NCBI GenBank assembly: GCA_910585005.1
Contig: CAJUCN010000001.1
Location: 334,239-398,238 of the forward strand
Reading direction: 5' to 3'
Origin: an uncultured Lachnospiraceae bacterium
Lineage (GTDB): Bacteria > Bacillota > Clostridia > Lachnospirales > Lachnospiraceae
DNA length: 64,000 nt
The stretch's first letter is position 1, and every line of letters begins with the position of its first letter. The notes under the pieces are model-generated. The model ran no database searches and had not been told where the DNA came from. It was given only the letters and a program-made list of their open reading frames with translations. The translations under genes were made by a program, and so were the position numbers. Shown piece after piece: positions 51,904 to 61,238 of this stretch.

Positions 51904-52647
51904 TTACATATTTCCCACCAAAAAGTCTTTCATCACACCTAAAAATTCCCGCATCATATTATTGAGCTGTAAAAACGGTTCCCCTCTTGCAGCAATCCCA
52001 TGAACCTTTTGATATCCTGCCTTCCGGGCAATTCTGACTGCCCGGAATACATGGAAGTTGTTGCTCACTACCCCTACCGAATCCCTCTCCTTATCCAGAT
52101 ATTCCGCTGAAAAGGTTAGGTTTTGAAATGTGTTTTTTGACTGGTCTTCTTTTTGGATCCGTTCTGCGCTGATTCCCTTTTCCACCAAATAATCATACAT
52201 TCCCTGTGCTTCCGATATATGTTCGTCAGACCCTTGTCCACCGGAAACGATGACATATGTGTCAGGATTTTTTGTCAAATAATCAATTGCTGCATCCAAG
52301 CGGTATTGTAGCGCTCTTGAAGGTCCGCTTCTCTTCATCTGGGCCCCTAACACAACCAGATAATCCAGTCCCTCTGGCGCCGACTTAGAAAATCCACTTA
52401 AGATCAGCCCCTCCACAATCAAAAAAATACTCATCCCAAGACACACCAAAATTATAAAAATCCTTTTAAACCATACCGGAAAACGGTTTGCCCATATTCC
52501 TTTCCTGATCAGTATTGATAAAAGAATTGACCCACATCCTAAAAGCAGCCATATAAAATAAAAATTCGTCCCATGGCCCACAAAAAATGCAATGCAAATA
52601 AAATAGATCAAACACAAAATACCAAATAACAATAAAATAACCTGCAT
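51904..52647 (-). CDS. YdcF/DUF218 membrane protein
   Basis: Three hydrophobic segments within the first 85 residues precede a DUF218 domain: LDYLVVLGAQMKRSGPSRAL, VIVSGGQGSDEHISEAQGM, ERIQKEDQSKNTFQNL and VVSNNFHVFRA. Relatives include SanA and ElyC, which affect wall integrity through carrier-lipid metabolism. Length 247. The specific role is not known. Confidence 0.88.
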   Translation of the reverse strand: MQVILLLFGILCLIYFICIAFFVGHGTNFYFIWLLLGCGSILLSILIRKGIWANRFPVWFKRIFIILVCLGMSIFLIVEGLILSGFSKSAPEGLDYLVVLGAQMKRSGPSRALQYRLDAAIDYLTKNPDTYVIVSGGQGSDEHISEAQGMYDYLVEKGISAERIQKEDQSKNTFQNLTFSAEYLDKERDSVGVVSNNFHVFRAVRIARKAGYQKVHGIAARGEPFLQLNNMMREFLGVMKDFLVGNM

Positions 52648-52767
52648 TCCTTTACTCCTTTTTTGTATTGTAACAGATACAAAAAGAAAAAATAATCAGA
52701 AATGATAAAAATTTATGGAATCTTAACTTTCACAGCCGCGGATTTCCCTATGCTGCGCTGGTAACCT

Positions 52768-54774
52768 TTATTCGCTCTGTCTTACGATCTTATAGTAAGT
52801 CTTTGCCGTAACCAGGTAACTGGCGCCATACACCACCACAAACAGCGCCATCACGCTGACCGTGCACCAAATAAGCAATTTTACATTAAACAAAGAAATG
52901 GCCGCCATAAGCCCTTTTACCATATACATCCCTGCCACGGTATGAAGAAGAGCACCTGCAAGGGGCAGTTCAAATACCATCAGGATCTGCCTGTGCACCG
53001 TTCCCCGGATCTCCCTATCACTCATCCCTACCTTCTGCATGATCTCAAAGCTGTTCCGATCCTCATATCCTTCTGTAATCTGCTTGTAATACATGATCAG
53101 GATCAGGCACATAAAGAAGATCAGCCCAAACAACATGCCAATAAATAAAAGCCCACCGTACATGGAGACAGCATCCTCTCTGAGCGCCACGCCATTTTCA
53201 AAATTAGAATATCCCGGCTGCCCCTGCGCCCATGTGGAAAAGTCCCTGATAAATCCTGCTTTTTCTTTGTCCACACCTTCTAACACAAGCCCTATATGCT
53301 GGCTTTGGCTGCCAATAAACCCCTTTACGTCCTCCACACCGTTTGCCCTGCACCATGCTCCAATACAATCTTCCTTTGCCTTGTTATCCCGGACTGTCAT
53401 TACATATCTGGAGCCAAACAGGTTTCCGTATGCCTTAGGTTCCGGAAAAAAGTCTGTCATTTCCTCTTTCACCAAAAGCTCCCTTCCGAAAAAGTCCACG
53501 GTATCATAGCCAAAATCCTGTCCGCTGCAATAGATCAACACTTCATTTTCCGCAAGATCCACACATTCCCTTCCGGTAATGGAAGCACATTCCGCCTGTG
53601 TCAGGATATAAAAAACATAGTTGTCCTCAACAAAATAGTCATTGTCTTTCACCACAAAGCTGTTTCCATCCTTCCTTGTGGAAAGGTTCATCTTTTCATA
53701 AACATCCATCCTTGTGACATTGACTCCATACTTTTCTTCCAGTGCACCAATCTCCTGTGCAGCCTCTTCCTTCGTGACTCTTCCTTCCCTAAACTCCGCC
53801 GTCGCATCATAAGGATTGGTAAAATGTACGATACCGTCTATCCCTAAATACAAAGAAACAGTACACACAAGGGTAATGATCACCATGGTGGAAAAGATGC
53901 AGATATTGGAAAGGCTGGCCGCGCTCTTTTTCATCCGGTAAAGCATCCCTGAAATAGTGATGAAATTCTTAGGCATATAATAAATCCCTTTCTGTTTTTT
54001 TACCAGCTTCAAAAACGCAATGCTCCCAGATGTAAACAGCAGGTACGTTCCCACAATGACCAAAAAAACCGCTCCAAAAAAGTTGGTAAAGATCATACTG
54101 TCTATTTGGGATGTGATGGAGATATGATATCCCTTCCCTAAAGCCAGAAGCCCAAGCAGCGCCCAAACCCATAAAAGCTTTGGTTCCTTTTCCCCTTTTT
54201 TGCTTCCGCTCATCAGCTCCACCGGTTTTGCCTTCCCCATCTGCCAAAGGTTTTCCGCAAAATTGATCAGATACACCACTGCAAAAAAAGCAAGGGTTTC
54301 CTGAAACGCCTTAAAGTGGAATACAAATTGCGTTTCTACTGGCAGGCTGCACATCCGAAGCAGCACCAGAAACAGCAATTTAGCAAGCACCAGACCAAGG
54401 ATGATCCCCCCTGTTACCACTACCCCATAGACAAAGAAAGCCTCAAAAAATAACATACTGCCAATGTGTTTCTTTTCCAACCCCAAAATATTGTATAACC
54501 CAAACTCCCGCTGCCGCCTTTTAATCAAAAAACTATTTGCATAAATAAGGAATCCCAGCAGGATACAAGCTAACAGCCCCTTCCCTATGGTAAGCATCAT
54601 CCATGCATACGCGCTCCTTGGCAAAGTCTTTATCAGGTCATTATACAGGATTGACGCAAACACAAAATAAGTAAACACAGAAAAGACCCCTGCTGCCAGA
54701 TAAGGGTAATACACATTTCCGTTACCGTTGATCCCCCTTAAAGCCATAGAGGGTAAAATCCTTAACTTTTTCAT
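52768..54774 (-). CDS. Bce-type ABC transporter permease
   Basis: BceB-type permeases detect and detoxify peptide antibiotics that act on lipid II cycle intermediates. The 668-residue product shows ten predicted membrane segments in FtsX/MacB-like pairs and a large outer domain between about residues 310 and 520, the sensor region of the family. The N-terminal MALRGINGNGNVYYPYLAA signature is typical. The start overlaps the ATPase stop by four bases. Confidence 0.92.
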   Translation of the reverse strand: MKKLRILPSMALRGINGNGNVYYPYLAAGVFSVFTYFVFASILYNDLIKTLPRSAYAWMMLTIGKGLLACILLGFLIYANSFLIKRRQREFGLYNILGLEKKHIGSMLFFEAFFVYGVVVTGGIILGLVLAKLLFLVLLRMCSLPVETQFVFHFKAFQETLAFFAVVYLINFAENLWQMGKAKPVELMSGSKKGEKEPKLLWVWALLGLLALGKGYHISITSQIDSMIFTNFFGAVFLVIVGTYLLFTSGSIAFLKLVKKQKGIYYMPKNFITISGMLYRMKKSAASLSNICIFSTMVIITLVCTVSLYLGIDGIVHFTNPYDATAEFREGRVTKEEAAQEIGALEEKYGVNVTRMDVYEKMNLSTRKDGNSFVVKDNDYFVEDNYVFYILTQAECASITGRECVDLAENEVLIYCSGQDFGYDTVDFFGRELLVKEEMTDFFPEPKAYGNLFGSRYVMTVRDNKAKEDCIGAWCRANGVEDVKGFIGSQSQHIGLVLEGVDKEKAGFIRDFSTWAQGQPGYSNFENGVALREDAVSMYGGLLFIGMLFGLIFFMCLILIMYYKQITEGYEDRNSFEIMQKVGMSDREIRGTVHRQILMVFELPLAGALLHTVAGMYMVKGLMAAISLFNVKLLIWCTVSVMALFVVVYGASYLVTAKTYYKIVRQSE

Positions 54775-55565
54775 TGGTCTTCCTCCTCCCCGCTTTCCCT
54801 CTCCACTCCTTGTACGTCAGTCTGTAGAACCGTCAACGCATCGGAAATCATCTTATACATCTCGTCATTGCCCTGGTTTCCTCTATAAATCTGGTGGAAC
54901 ACACAGCCGTCCTTGATAAACAGCACCCGCCCCGCATGGCTGGCCGCCTGGATACTGTGGGTCACCATTAAAATGGTCTGCCCTTCCTTATTCACCTCCC
55001 CAAACAGCCTAAGGAGTTTTCCTGACGCCTTAGAATCCAACGCCCCTGTAGGCTCATCTGCAAGGATAATATCCGGCTCCGTGATCAGTGCCCTACATGC
55101 CGCCACGCGCTGCTTTTGCCCGCCGGACACTTCATATGGGTATTTTTCCAAAATATTCGTTATGGAAAGTTTCTCCGCTAACGGCTTTAACTTTTCCTCC
55201 ATTTTCTTATGATCCTCCCCTGCCAATACCAACGGAAGATAAATGTTATCCTTCAATGACAGGGAATCCAGCAGGTTAAAATCCTGAAAGACAAACCCTA
55301 GGTGCTCCCTACGGAACGCACAGATTTCCCGCTGCTTAATTTCAGAAAGATCCTTCCCATTTAGCAGAACCTGCCCGCTGCTTGCCCGGTCTAAGGAAGC
55401 CAGGATATTAAGCAACGTGGTCTTTCCGGATCCCGATTCCCCCATGATGGCCACATATTCCCCTTCCTCCACGGAAAAATTCACATTGCTAAGCGCCTGT
55501 ACCTTCACTGCGCCAAGCCTTGCCGTATATACTTTTTTTAAATTTTTAACTTCTAATAATGACAT
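54771..55565 (-). CDS. Bce-type ABC transporter ATPase
   Basis: The start is placed at ATG 55565 because GGAG lies ten bases upstream; a TTG at 55574 is too close to that site. Walker A GESGSGKTTLL, the VSGGQKQRVAACRAL signature and Walker B ILADEPTGALD are intact. It has 264 residues and is coupled to the permease gene. It energises removal of the bound peptide and supplies the signal to the sensor kinase. Confidence 0.95.
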   Translation of the reverse strand: MSLLEVKNLKKVYTARLGAVKVQALSNVNFSVEEGEYVAIMGESGSGKTTLLNILASLDRASSGQVLLNGKDLSEIKQREICAFRREHLGFVFQDFNLLDSLSLKDNIYLPLVLAGEDHKKMEEKLKPLAEKLSITNILEKYPYEVSGGQKQRVAACRALITEPDIILADEPTGALDSKASGKLLRLFGEVNKEGQTILMVTHSIQAASHAGRVLFIKDGCVFHQIYRGNQGNDEMYKMISDALTVLQTDVQGVERESGEEEDQ

Positions 55566-55603
55566 GTCTTCCAAACTCCTTTCTTACCCGTCGTGATATC
55601 TCA

Positions 55604-55667
55604 AGTATACGCAAAAGAGAAATGCCCTGCCATTCATCCGGCTAACATTTCTCCCTGTAAAACTTAC
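55604..55667 (-). promoter_or_regulatory. Candidate BceR-controlled promoter upstream of the ABC genes
   Basis: A -10 TATACT (55609-55604, minus strand) is 17 bp from a poor -35 (TGGCAG). An inverted repeat GTAA-AAC-TTAC lies at 55657-55667, about 48 bp upstream of the -10. The weak -35 and the upstream dyad suit activation by the response regulator. Tentative. Confidence 0.4.
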
Positions 55668-55712
55668 GTTTTTGTCACTTATGCAGCTACGGTTCACGGA
55701 CGTACAAACAGC

Positions 55713-56828
55713 CTAATACTCTTCCTGCCAAAATCCCAGGATCACTTTCGTGCCCTTTCCAGGCTGGGACTTAATACGGATGGTATGGGAAAGCCCGTCC
55801 ATTACCTGCCGGCAAAGATACAGTCCAATCCCCGTGGACCGTTCTTCCATCCGTCCGTTACATCCTGTAAACCCTCTTTCAAAAACCCGGGGTAGATCGC
55901 TTTCGCGAATCCCAACCCCCGTATCCTCCACCACTAGATAATGAACCTTTCCCTCTCTTACCTTCCCTTCCTCATCCGATCCATAGATGGATATCCCGCC
56001 TTGATCCGTATACTTCAGTGCATTGGACAAAACCTGTCCCACTACAAAAGAAAGCCACTTTTCATCCGTCACTGCCTTTAGTGTAAACTCTCCCAAATGT
56101 AAGGAAAGCCCGCTGCGGGAAAACAACACAAAGTGCTTTCTAAGCGCCTGCTTTACCACATTTCTCACATCACAATATTGAAAAAGAAGATCAGATGAAA
56201 TACTTTCCAGACGGGCATAAGTAAGAGCCATCTCCGCATACTCTTCAATCTTAAATAATTCTTCCAGCTCCTGCCCCCTGTCCTTTACACAGTTATCAGA
56301 GCCGTCTATGAGCCGGACATTTTCTTCCTCATCCGAAAGCAACAACCGAAGCGCCGCAATGGGGGTCTTTACCTGGTGGATCCACATAGTATAATAATCC
56401 GTCATATCTTTTTTCTTTTCGTCATAGGCCATGCGAAGCTTTTTCTTTTCCTGCTCCACATCCTTTAGCATCTGCTGGTAAATACGCTCCTTGACATCTC
56501 CGCCCTCTGGCAAGAAATACGCCCTTTCTTCCCCTTTTTCCAACGCGGAAAATAACACAAGGCATTTCTTCCTGTACTTTTGATAATCAAAGACTGCATA
56601 CATCGCTCCAAAAAAGGCTACAATGATCACTGCATAGAACATGTTCCAAAACGCATTTCCATATCCATATAACGCCGTTATGGCAAAGAAAACTGCCGTA
56701 ATAAACAAATACAAAAAGACAAAGACCAATCTGACTTTTAAGTAAGATATAATCATCCGCCCTTCCCGTTTGCCTTTTTTTAAGAAATAATCTCTTTTCA
56801 AACTATCCATTGCCAAGCTGATACCCAA
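55713..56828 (-). CDS. Bce-type intramembrane-sensing histidine kinase
   Basis: The kinase has two membrane helices with almost no outer loop, so it senses through the transporter. The H-box reads MWIHQVKTPIAALRLLL, and the ATPase domain contains NALKYTDQGG and GIGLYLCRQVMDGL. Length up to 371. The start is uncertain: TTG 56828, ATG 56810 or ATG 56756 (MIISYLKVR, which matches most relatives). All overlap or abut the response-regulator gene. Confidence 0.93.
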   Translation of the reverse strand: MGISLAMDSLKRDYFLKKGKREGRMIISYLKVRLVFVFLYLFITAVFFAITALYGYGNAFWNMFYAVIIVAFFGAMYAVFDYQKYRKKCLVLFSALEKGEERAYFLPEGGDVKERIYQQMLKDVEQEKKKLRMAYDEKKKDMTDYYTMWIHQVKTPIAALRLLLSDEEENVRLIDGSDNCVKDRGQELEELFKIEEYAEMALTYARLESISSDLLFQYCDVRNVVKQALRKHFVLFSRSGLSLHLGEFTLKAVTDEKWLSFVVGQVLSNALKYTDQGGISIYGSDEEGKVREGKVHYLVVEDTGVGIRESDLPRVFERGFTGCNGRMEERSTGIGLYLCRQVMDGLSHTIRIKSQPGKGTKVILGFWQEEY

Positions 56829-57480
56829 CTCCCTTTTTTGTCAAGATCAAATTTTTAATTCCCGCTTCCTCCAGTTTTTTCCGAAGGCGGTTCATATTTA
56901 CCGTCAAGGTATTATCATCCACAAAATATTCATTATCCCACAGCCGTTTCATAATTTCTTCCCGGCTCACTGTTTTTCCCGCATGTTCATAAAGAAGCTG
57001 TAAAATCCGGAACTCATTTTTAGAAAGTTCCAGCCGTTTTCCCTCATACAAAAGGCTCATATCCGCCAGGTTTAAGATCACCCCGGCGTATTCCGCCACT
57101 GTTAGCTGATTTTGGAAAGAATACGTCCTTCTAAGGATTGCCTGGATTTTTGCCAAAAGCACCTCCAGGTCATAAGGCTTTACAATAAAGTCATCCCCGC
57201 CCATATTCATTGCCATGACAATATTCATGTTGTCAGCCGCCGATGAAACGAACACCACCGGAACCTGAGAAAATTTCCGTATTTCCCCACACCAGTAATA
57301 GCCGTTAAAAAAGGGAAGGCCAATATCCAAAAGCACTAGCTGCGGGTCAAAGGAGATAAACTGGGGCAGGATGTTTTCAAAATTCTCCACACACACCGCC
57401 TCATACCCCCATCTTGCTAAATGTTTCTTTACCTGTTCTGAAATAACCCTATCATCTTCAACGATCAATATCCTGTACAT
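56803..57480 (-). CDS. Bce-type OmpR-family response regulator
   Basis: The receiver domain has phosphorylatable Asp in LVLLDIGLPFFNGY (about residue 53) and Lys in DDFIVKPYDLEVLL; the C-terminal winged helix contains ELSKNEFRILQLLYEHAG and VDDNTLTVNMNRLRKKL. Length 225. It heads the four-gene module regulator-kinase-ATPase-permease and likely activates the ABC promoter. Confidence 0.95.
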   Translation of the reverse strand: MYRILIVEDDRVISEQVKKHLARWGYEAVCVENFENILPQFISFDPQLVLLDIGLPFFNGYYWCGEIRKFSQVPVVFVSSAADNMNIVMAMNMGGDDFIVKPYDLEVLLAKIQAILRRTYSFQNQLTVAEYAGVILNLADMSLLYEGKRLELSKNEFRILQLLYEHAGKTVSREEIMKRLWDNEYFVDDNTLTVNMNRLRKKLEEAGIKNLILTKKGVGYQLGNG

Positions 57481-57547
57481 CCTTCAACCTCTGTAAAATT
57501 TACTATAAGTATCTATTTCTTACGCTCATAAAAATATAAACATTTTT

Positions 57548-57576
57548 ACAATACCAACTAATGTCACCAAAGTCAA
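57548..57576 (-). promoter_or_regulatory. Promoter of the Bce regulator-kinase pair
   Basis: On the minus strand TTGACT (57576-57571) is 17 bp from TATTGT (57553-57548). The leader is about 60 bases. Confidence 0.6.
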
Positions 57577-57633
57577 CATGATGTCCTTACACCGTTCCTA
57601 TAGCACAATAGTTCATTATCTATTGCCTGAATA

Positions 57634-57662
57634 TTGAACTTTACATGATTTTGTGATACCAT
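57634..57662 (+). promoter_or_regulatory. Candidate promoter of the IbrA/IbrB pair
   Basis: TTGAAC (57634-57639) is 17 bp from TACCAT (57657-57662); a CATAAT three bases further is an alternative -10. Only a moderate match. Confidence 0.4.
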
Positions 57663-57707
57663 AATTACCAAATTATTCCAGAATCTTACTAAAGTACAGG
57701 CAGACAA

Positions 57708-59036
57708 ATGAAACGAAAATACTTATCCCTAAATGTATATGAGGCGCTGCAAGAGCGCCTTCATTTCCTTTTTAATGAATTTGACAACATTCTGGTTTCT
57801 TTTTCTGGTGGGAAGGACAGCGGCCTTTTATTAAATCTCGTCCTCGACTTTCAAAAAAAATACTACCCCAAAAGAAAGATCGGCGTTTTCCATCAGGATT
57901 TTGAAGCACAATACAGTATGACTACAGAATATGTGGAGCGGACTTTCCAGCAAATCGAAAACGATGTAGAGCCTTACTGGGTATGCCTTCCTATGGCGAC
58001 CAGAACGGCCTTAAGCAGCTATGAAATGTACTGGTATCCGTGGGATGACACAAAAAAATCAGCATGGGTACGCCCTATGCCTGAACACTCTTATGTCATC
58101 AACCTCCAAAACAACCCTATGACCACCTACCGTTATCGTATGCACCAGGAAGACTTGGCAAAACAGTTCAGCAGATGGTACCGTATCTCCCATGGCAACC
58201 GGAAGACTGTATGTCTGTTGGGTATTCGTGCAGATGAATCTCTGCAGCGTTACAGCGGCTTCTTAAACCGGAAAAACGGTTATCAAAATACTTGTTGGAT
58301 CAGCAGGCAATTTAAAGACGTCTGGTGCGCCTCCCCTCTGTACGACTGGTCTATCCGTGACGTGTGGCATGCCAACTACCTTTTTCAATACGATTATAAC
58401 AGACTTTATGATCTCTACTATATGGCGGGCCTGAAACCTGAACAAATGCGGGTTGCCTCTCCTTTCAACGATTACGCCAAAGACAGCCTGAACCTGTACC
58501 GTGTCATTGACCCTGAAATATGGGTGAAACTGGTAGGACGGGTAAGAGGCGCCAATTTTACTTCTATCTACGGTAAAACAAAAGCATTGGGATATAAAAA
58601 TGTCACCCTCCCCGAAGGCCATACCTGGGAATCCTATACTCGCTTTTTGCTCTCTACCCTGCCGGCAAGGCTACGTCAAAACTACATTAAAAAGTTTAAT
58701 ACGTCTATACACTTTTGGCATAATGTAGGAGGCGGGCTTGAGGAAGAAACCATCCAGGAACTTGAAGAACATGGTTATAATATCCGGCGCAATGGCGTTT
58801 CCAATTACACGATAATGAAAAATTCGCGTATTGTTTTTATTGGTAAAATCCCTGACCATACCGACGATATTAAATCAACTAAGGACATTCCTAGTTGGAA
58901 AAGAATGTGCTTTTGTATATTAAAAAATGACCATATCTGTCGTTTTATGGGATTCGGGCTAACCAGGGATCAGCAAAAAAATGTAACTTTACTAAAGCAA
59001 AAATATAATAATCTACTAGAAAGGCATGGCCATTAA
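57708..59036 (+). CDS. IbrA-like PAPS-reductase-family protein (DUF3440)
   Basis: The PP-loop reads SFSGGKDSGLLLNL (about residue 32), shared by PAPS reductases, ATP sulfurylase-like enzymes and DndC. The rest matches the long IbrA/YbdN type, with WYPWDDTKKSAWVRPMP, GIRADESLQRYSG and DYAKDSLNLYRVIDPEIWVKL; C-terminal SWKRMCFCILKNDH is also typical. Length 442. In E. coli, IbrA and IbrB act together on expression of prophage eib genes; the chemistry is unknown. The gene overlaps its ParB-like partner by 11 bases. Confidence 0.88.
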   Translation: MKRKYLSLNVYEALQERLHFLFNEFDNILVSFSGGKDSGLLLNLVLDFQKKYYPKRKIGVFHQDFEAQYSMTTEYVERTFQQIENDVEPYWVCLPMATRTALSSYEMYWYPWDDTKKSAWVRPMPEHSYVINLQNNPMTTYRYRMHQEDLAKQFSRWYRISHGNRKTVCLLGIRADESLQRYSGFLNRKNGYQNTCWISRQFKDVWCASPLYDWSIRDVWHANYLFQYDYNRLYDLYYMAGLKPEQMRVASPFNDYAKDSLNLYRVIDPEIWVKLVGRVRGANFTSIYGKTKALGYKNVTLPEGHTWESYTRFLLSTLPARLRQNYIKKFNTSIHFWHNVGGGLEEETIQELEEHGYNIRRNGVSNYTIMKNSRIVFIGKIPDHTDDIKSTKDIPSWKRMCFCILKNDHICRFMGFGLTRDQQKNVTLLKQKYNNLLERHGH

Positions 59037-59580
59037 GATGAAATTCAGCAGTCCCGTTTATAACATAATATCTGTTCCTATCGAAAAAATCGAACCTAAC
59101 ACCTATAATCCTAATTCCGTCGCCCCTCCTGAACTGTCTCTGCTCTATGACAGCATCAAAGAAGATGGATATACCATGCCCATCGTCTGTTATTATGACA
59201 ATAAAAAAGACCTCTATATCATCGTTGATGGTTTCCACCGTTACCGGATCATGAAAGACCATTCCGATATTTACGAGCGGGAGGGCGGAATGCTCCCCGT
59301 GTCGGTAATCCACAAACCCCTTGACTGCCGTATGGCAAGCACCATCCGCCATAACCGGGCAAGAGGCTCCCACGACGTGGATCTGATGAGCAATATTGTA
59401 AAAGAATTACATGAATTAGGCCGTTCCGATTCTTGGATCTCCAAACATCTTGGCATGGATAAAGATGAGATTTTGCGCCTAAAGCAGATCACCGGCCTTA
59501 CTGCGCTGTTTAAAGATATTAACTTTGGAAAGGCATGGCAGACAGTGGAAAACCATCTGGTGGATGATGAAATCATATAA
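59026..59580 (+). CDS. IbrB-like ParB-domain protein
   Basis: A ParB/sulfiredoxin-type N-terminal domain (about residues 10-110) has IEPNTYNPNS, IIVDGFHRYRIMKDH, and TIRHNRARGSHD; a helix-turn-helix segment (SDSWISKHLGMDKDEILRLKQ) follows. Length 184. ATG 59026 and the in-frame ATG 59038 are both possible starts. Overlap with the PAPS-reductase gene shows tight coupling. A DNA- or nucleotide-directed role is likely but unproven. Confidence 0.87.
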   Translation: MAIKMKFSSPVYNIISVPIEKIEPNTYNPNSVAPPELSLLYDSIKEDGYTMPIVCYYDNKKDLYIIVDGFHRYRIMKDHSDIYEREGGMLPVSVIHKPLDCRMASTIRHNRARGSHDVDLMSNIVKELHELGRSDSWISKHLGMDKDEILRLKQITGLTALFKDINFGKAWQTVENHLVDDEII

Positions 59581-59581
59581 G

Positions 59582-59610
59582 AAACCCCAAGGATCATCTC
59601 CTTGGGGTTT
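59582..59610. terminator. Bidirectional terminator between ibrB-like gene and tRNA-Cys
   Basis: AAACCCCAAGG (59582-59592) pairs perfectly with CCTTGGGGTTT (59600-59610). On the minus strand it ends in TTTCTTAT, right after tRNA-Cys; on the plus strand it closes the IbrA/IbrB transcript. Confidence 0.85.
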
Positions 59611-59614
59611 TAAG

Positions 59615-59686
59615 AGGCGCAGACCGGATTTGAACCGGTGGATACTGGTGTTGCAGACCATTGCCTTACCACTTGGCTACTGCGCC
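59615..59686 (-). tRNA. tRNA-Cys (GCA)
   Basis: On the minus strand the acceptor arms GGCGCAG and CTGCGCC pair fully, the anticodon loop CTGCAAC gives GCA, the T-loop is TTCAAAT and the discriminator is U, as expected for Cys. CCA is not encoded. It is downstream of tRNA-Glu on the same transcript. Confidence 0.95.
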
Positions 59687-59765
59687 ACATATGTAATTAT
59701 AACAAACTAATAAATTACAGTCAATGATTCCTTATAGATACATCTCTGTAATTTAACGCATAAAA

Positions 59766-59837
59766 TGACTCCGACGGGAATCGAACCCGTGTTACCGCCG
59801 TGAAAGGGCGATGTCTTAACCGCTTGACCACGGAGCC
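59766..59837 (-). tRNA. tRNA-Glu (TTC)
   Basis: On the minus strand the acceptor arms GGCTCCG and CGGAGTC pair with one wobble, the anticodon loop CTTTCAC gives TTC, and the T-loop is TTCGATT. CCA is not encoded. First gene of the tRNA-Glu/tRNA-Cys unit. Confidence 0.95.
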
Positions 59838-59868
59838 TTGTTTCCCGTAGGCAACTTCAACGGAGTCT

Positions 59869-59897
59869 ATAATATCATACTTCATTCTATTTGGCAA
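59869..59897 (-). promoter_or_regulatory. Promoter of the tRNA-Glu/tRNA-Cys unit
   Basis: On the minus strand TTGCCA (59897-59892) is 17 bp from TATTAT (59874-59869), just past the solute-binding gene's stop. Confidence 0.7.
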
Positions 59898-59906
59898 GAG
59901 AAAATA

Positions 59907-61223
59907 TTATTTTAGTGATTCTTCCTGCAGCCTGTCAAATTCCGCCATACATTCATCTACCGTAGCGCCATTTAACAGCTTCCTGACAATTAAGCAGGTA
60001 TTCCCCCACTGCTCAACTTTCATTCCGGCATTTGATCCAAGAACATAAACATTCTCCCTGATTCTATCATTTAATGGCTTCAACGCCGGAATACAGTCAA
60101 CTTCAACATTCTTTGAGGGTGAAATTACCTGATTCGTTTCCGTATATACCTGAAGAGCTTCATCAGATAACATGACTTCCAACGTACGCATTGCATCTTC
60201 TGCATGTTCCGCATTGATCCCAACGCCTAACCCTGATATCGCCACAACCGGCATTGGCCCCCGGCTGCTTGGAAAACCAGTGACCAGCATTTCAAAATCT
60301 GTCTTCCCATATGAAGTCTCTGTATTGGCTGCCCCCCAATATGCCATAACGATCGGTGTCTTCTGGGAAAGAAAATCCTCTCCCTCTCCTTCGATTGCTT
60401 CGCTTACATATGCTTTCTGTGCATCAATATAGCCACGATCGATCAATTCCTGAAGAAATTCAAACCCAGGACGCATATAATCGCTGTATTTGCTCTCGCC
60501 CTTATTCAAAGCAGCAATTTCTGCTTCCGTATTTCCCCCATTATACAGATCCGCATATGCCTGTGCAAAAACAAATGTCTCCAGCCACCAGCGGTTAGCT
60601 CCAACCGGGGTCTCGATTCCATTTTCCTTAAATACCTTGCAGCATTCTAAAAAATCCTCCGGAGTTTCCGGCAATTCCAAATCATATTGGTCAAACAGAT
60701 CTTTGTTGATAAACAGCCCATATGCTATTACTTCCTGAGGAATCGCCACTAATTTCCCGTCAACAGTGTTCGCTGTTTTTACCACATCCCTTAAATTTGA
60801 GGCGCACGCTAACTCAGATAGATCCATCAATTTCCCCTCTGTGCCTAATACCATAATCGTATCGGGATTTAACAGGTAAATGTCATCCATATCATTACGC
60901 GCACGGTCCAATGTTACATCATCGTATGTCCTATCCTGATAATCTTCTGCCGTGTAAGTTCTGTATGACACCTTCACGCCTAATTTTTCTTCCGCCATAA
61001 TAACAGTCTTATCTGCCGCCGTCCTTGCAATATTTTCTACATCCGGCATGGTCTTCTCCATAGGGCTGAATAAATTTACAATCCGTTCTTCTTTTTCCTC
61101 CGATATGATCAAATTACTGCCTGAATCCTCTTTCTTCCCACAAGCTGCCAGCAGGAAAACCATCACTCCAACCAGACAAACGGCACTTAATCCTCTGATC
61201 CCCTGTTTTCCATTTTCTTTCAT
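59907..61223 (-). CDS. Solute-binding lipoprotein partnered with a hybrid kinase
   Basis: A lipobox LLAACGKK shows an extracellular lipoprotein. The mature part is a family 1-type binding protein, with LMDLSELACASNLRDVV, AIPQEVIAYGLFINKDLFDQY, TPIVMAYWGAANTE and a C-terminal hinge around GVGINAEHAEDAMRTLEVM. Length 438. No permease or ATPase genes accompany it; it follows the hybrid kinase gene by 15 bases. It may present a ligand to the kinase's outer domain rather than to a transporter. That role is inferred. Confidence 0.9.
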   Translation of the reverse strand: MKENGKQGIRGLSAVCLVGVMVFLLAACGKKEDSGSNLIISEEKEERIVNLFSPMEKTMPDVENIARTAADKTVIMAEEKLGVKVSYRTYTAEDYQDRTYDDVTLDRARNDMDDIYLLNPDTIMVLGTEGKLMDLSELACASNLRDVVKTANTVDGKLVAIPQEVIAYGLFINKDLFDQYDLELPETPEDFLECCKVFKENGIETPVGANRWWLETFVFAQAYADLYNGGNTEAEIAALNKGESKYSDYMRPGFEFLQELIDRGYIDAQKAYVSEAIEGEGEDFLSQKTPIVMAYWGAANTETSYGKTDFEMLVTGFPSSRGPMPVVAISGLGVGINAEHAEDAMRTLEVMLSDEALQVYTETNQVISPSKNVEVDCIPALKPLNDRIRENVYVLGSNAGMKVEQWGNTCLIVRKLLNGATVDECMAEFDRLQEESLK

Positions 61224-61238
61224 ATTATATTCCCTTCT

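Noticed and set aside
57700..59615. Duplicated tRNA-Cys 3' end as an att site left of the IbrA-like gene
   Set aside because: I looked for a copy of the tRNA-Cys 3' segment near 57.5-57.7 kb and saw none, so integration of the pair is not supported by direct repeats.
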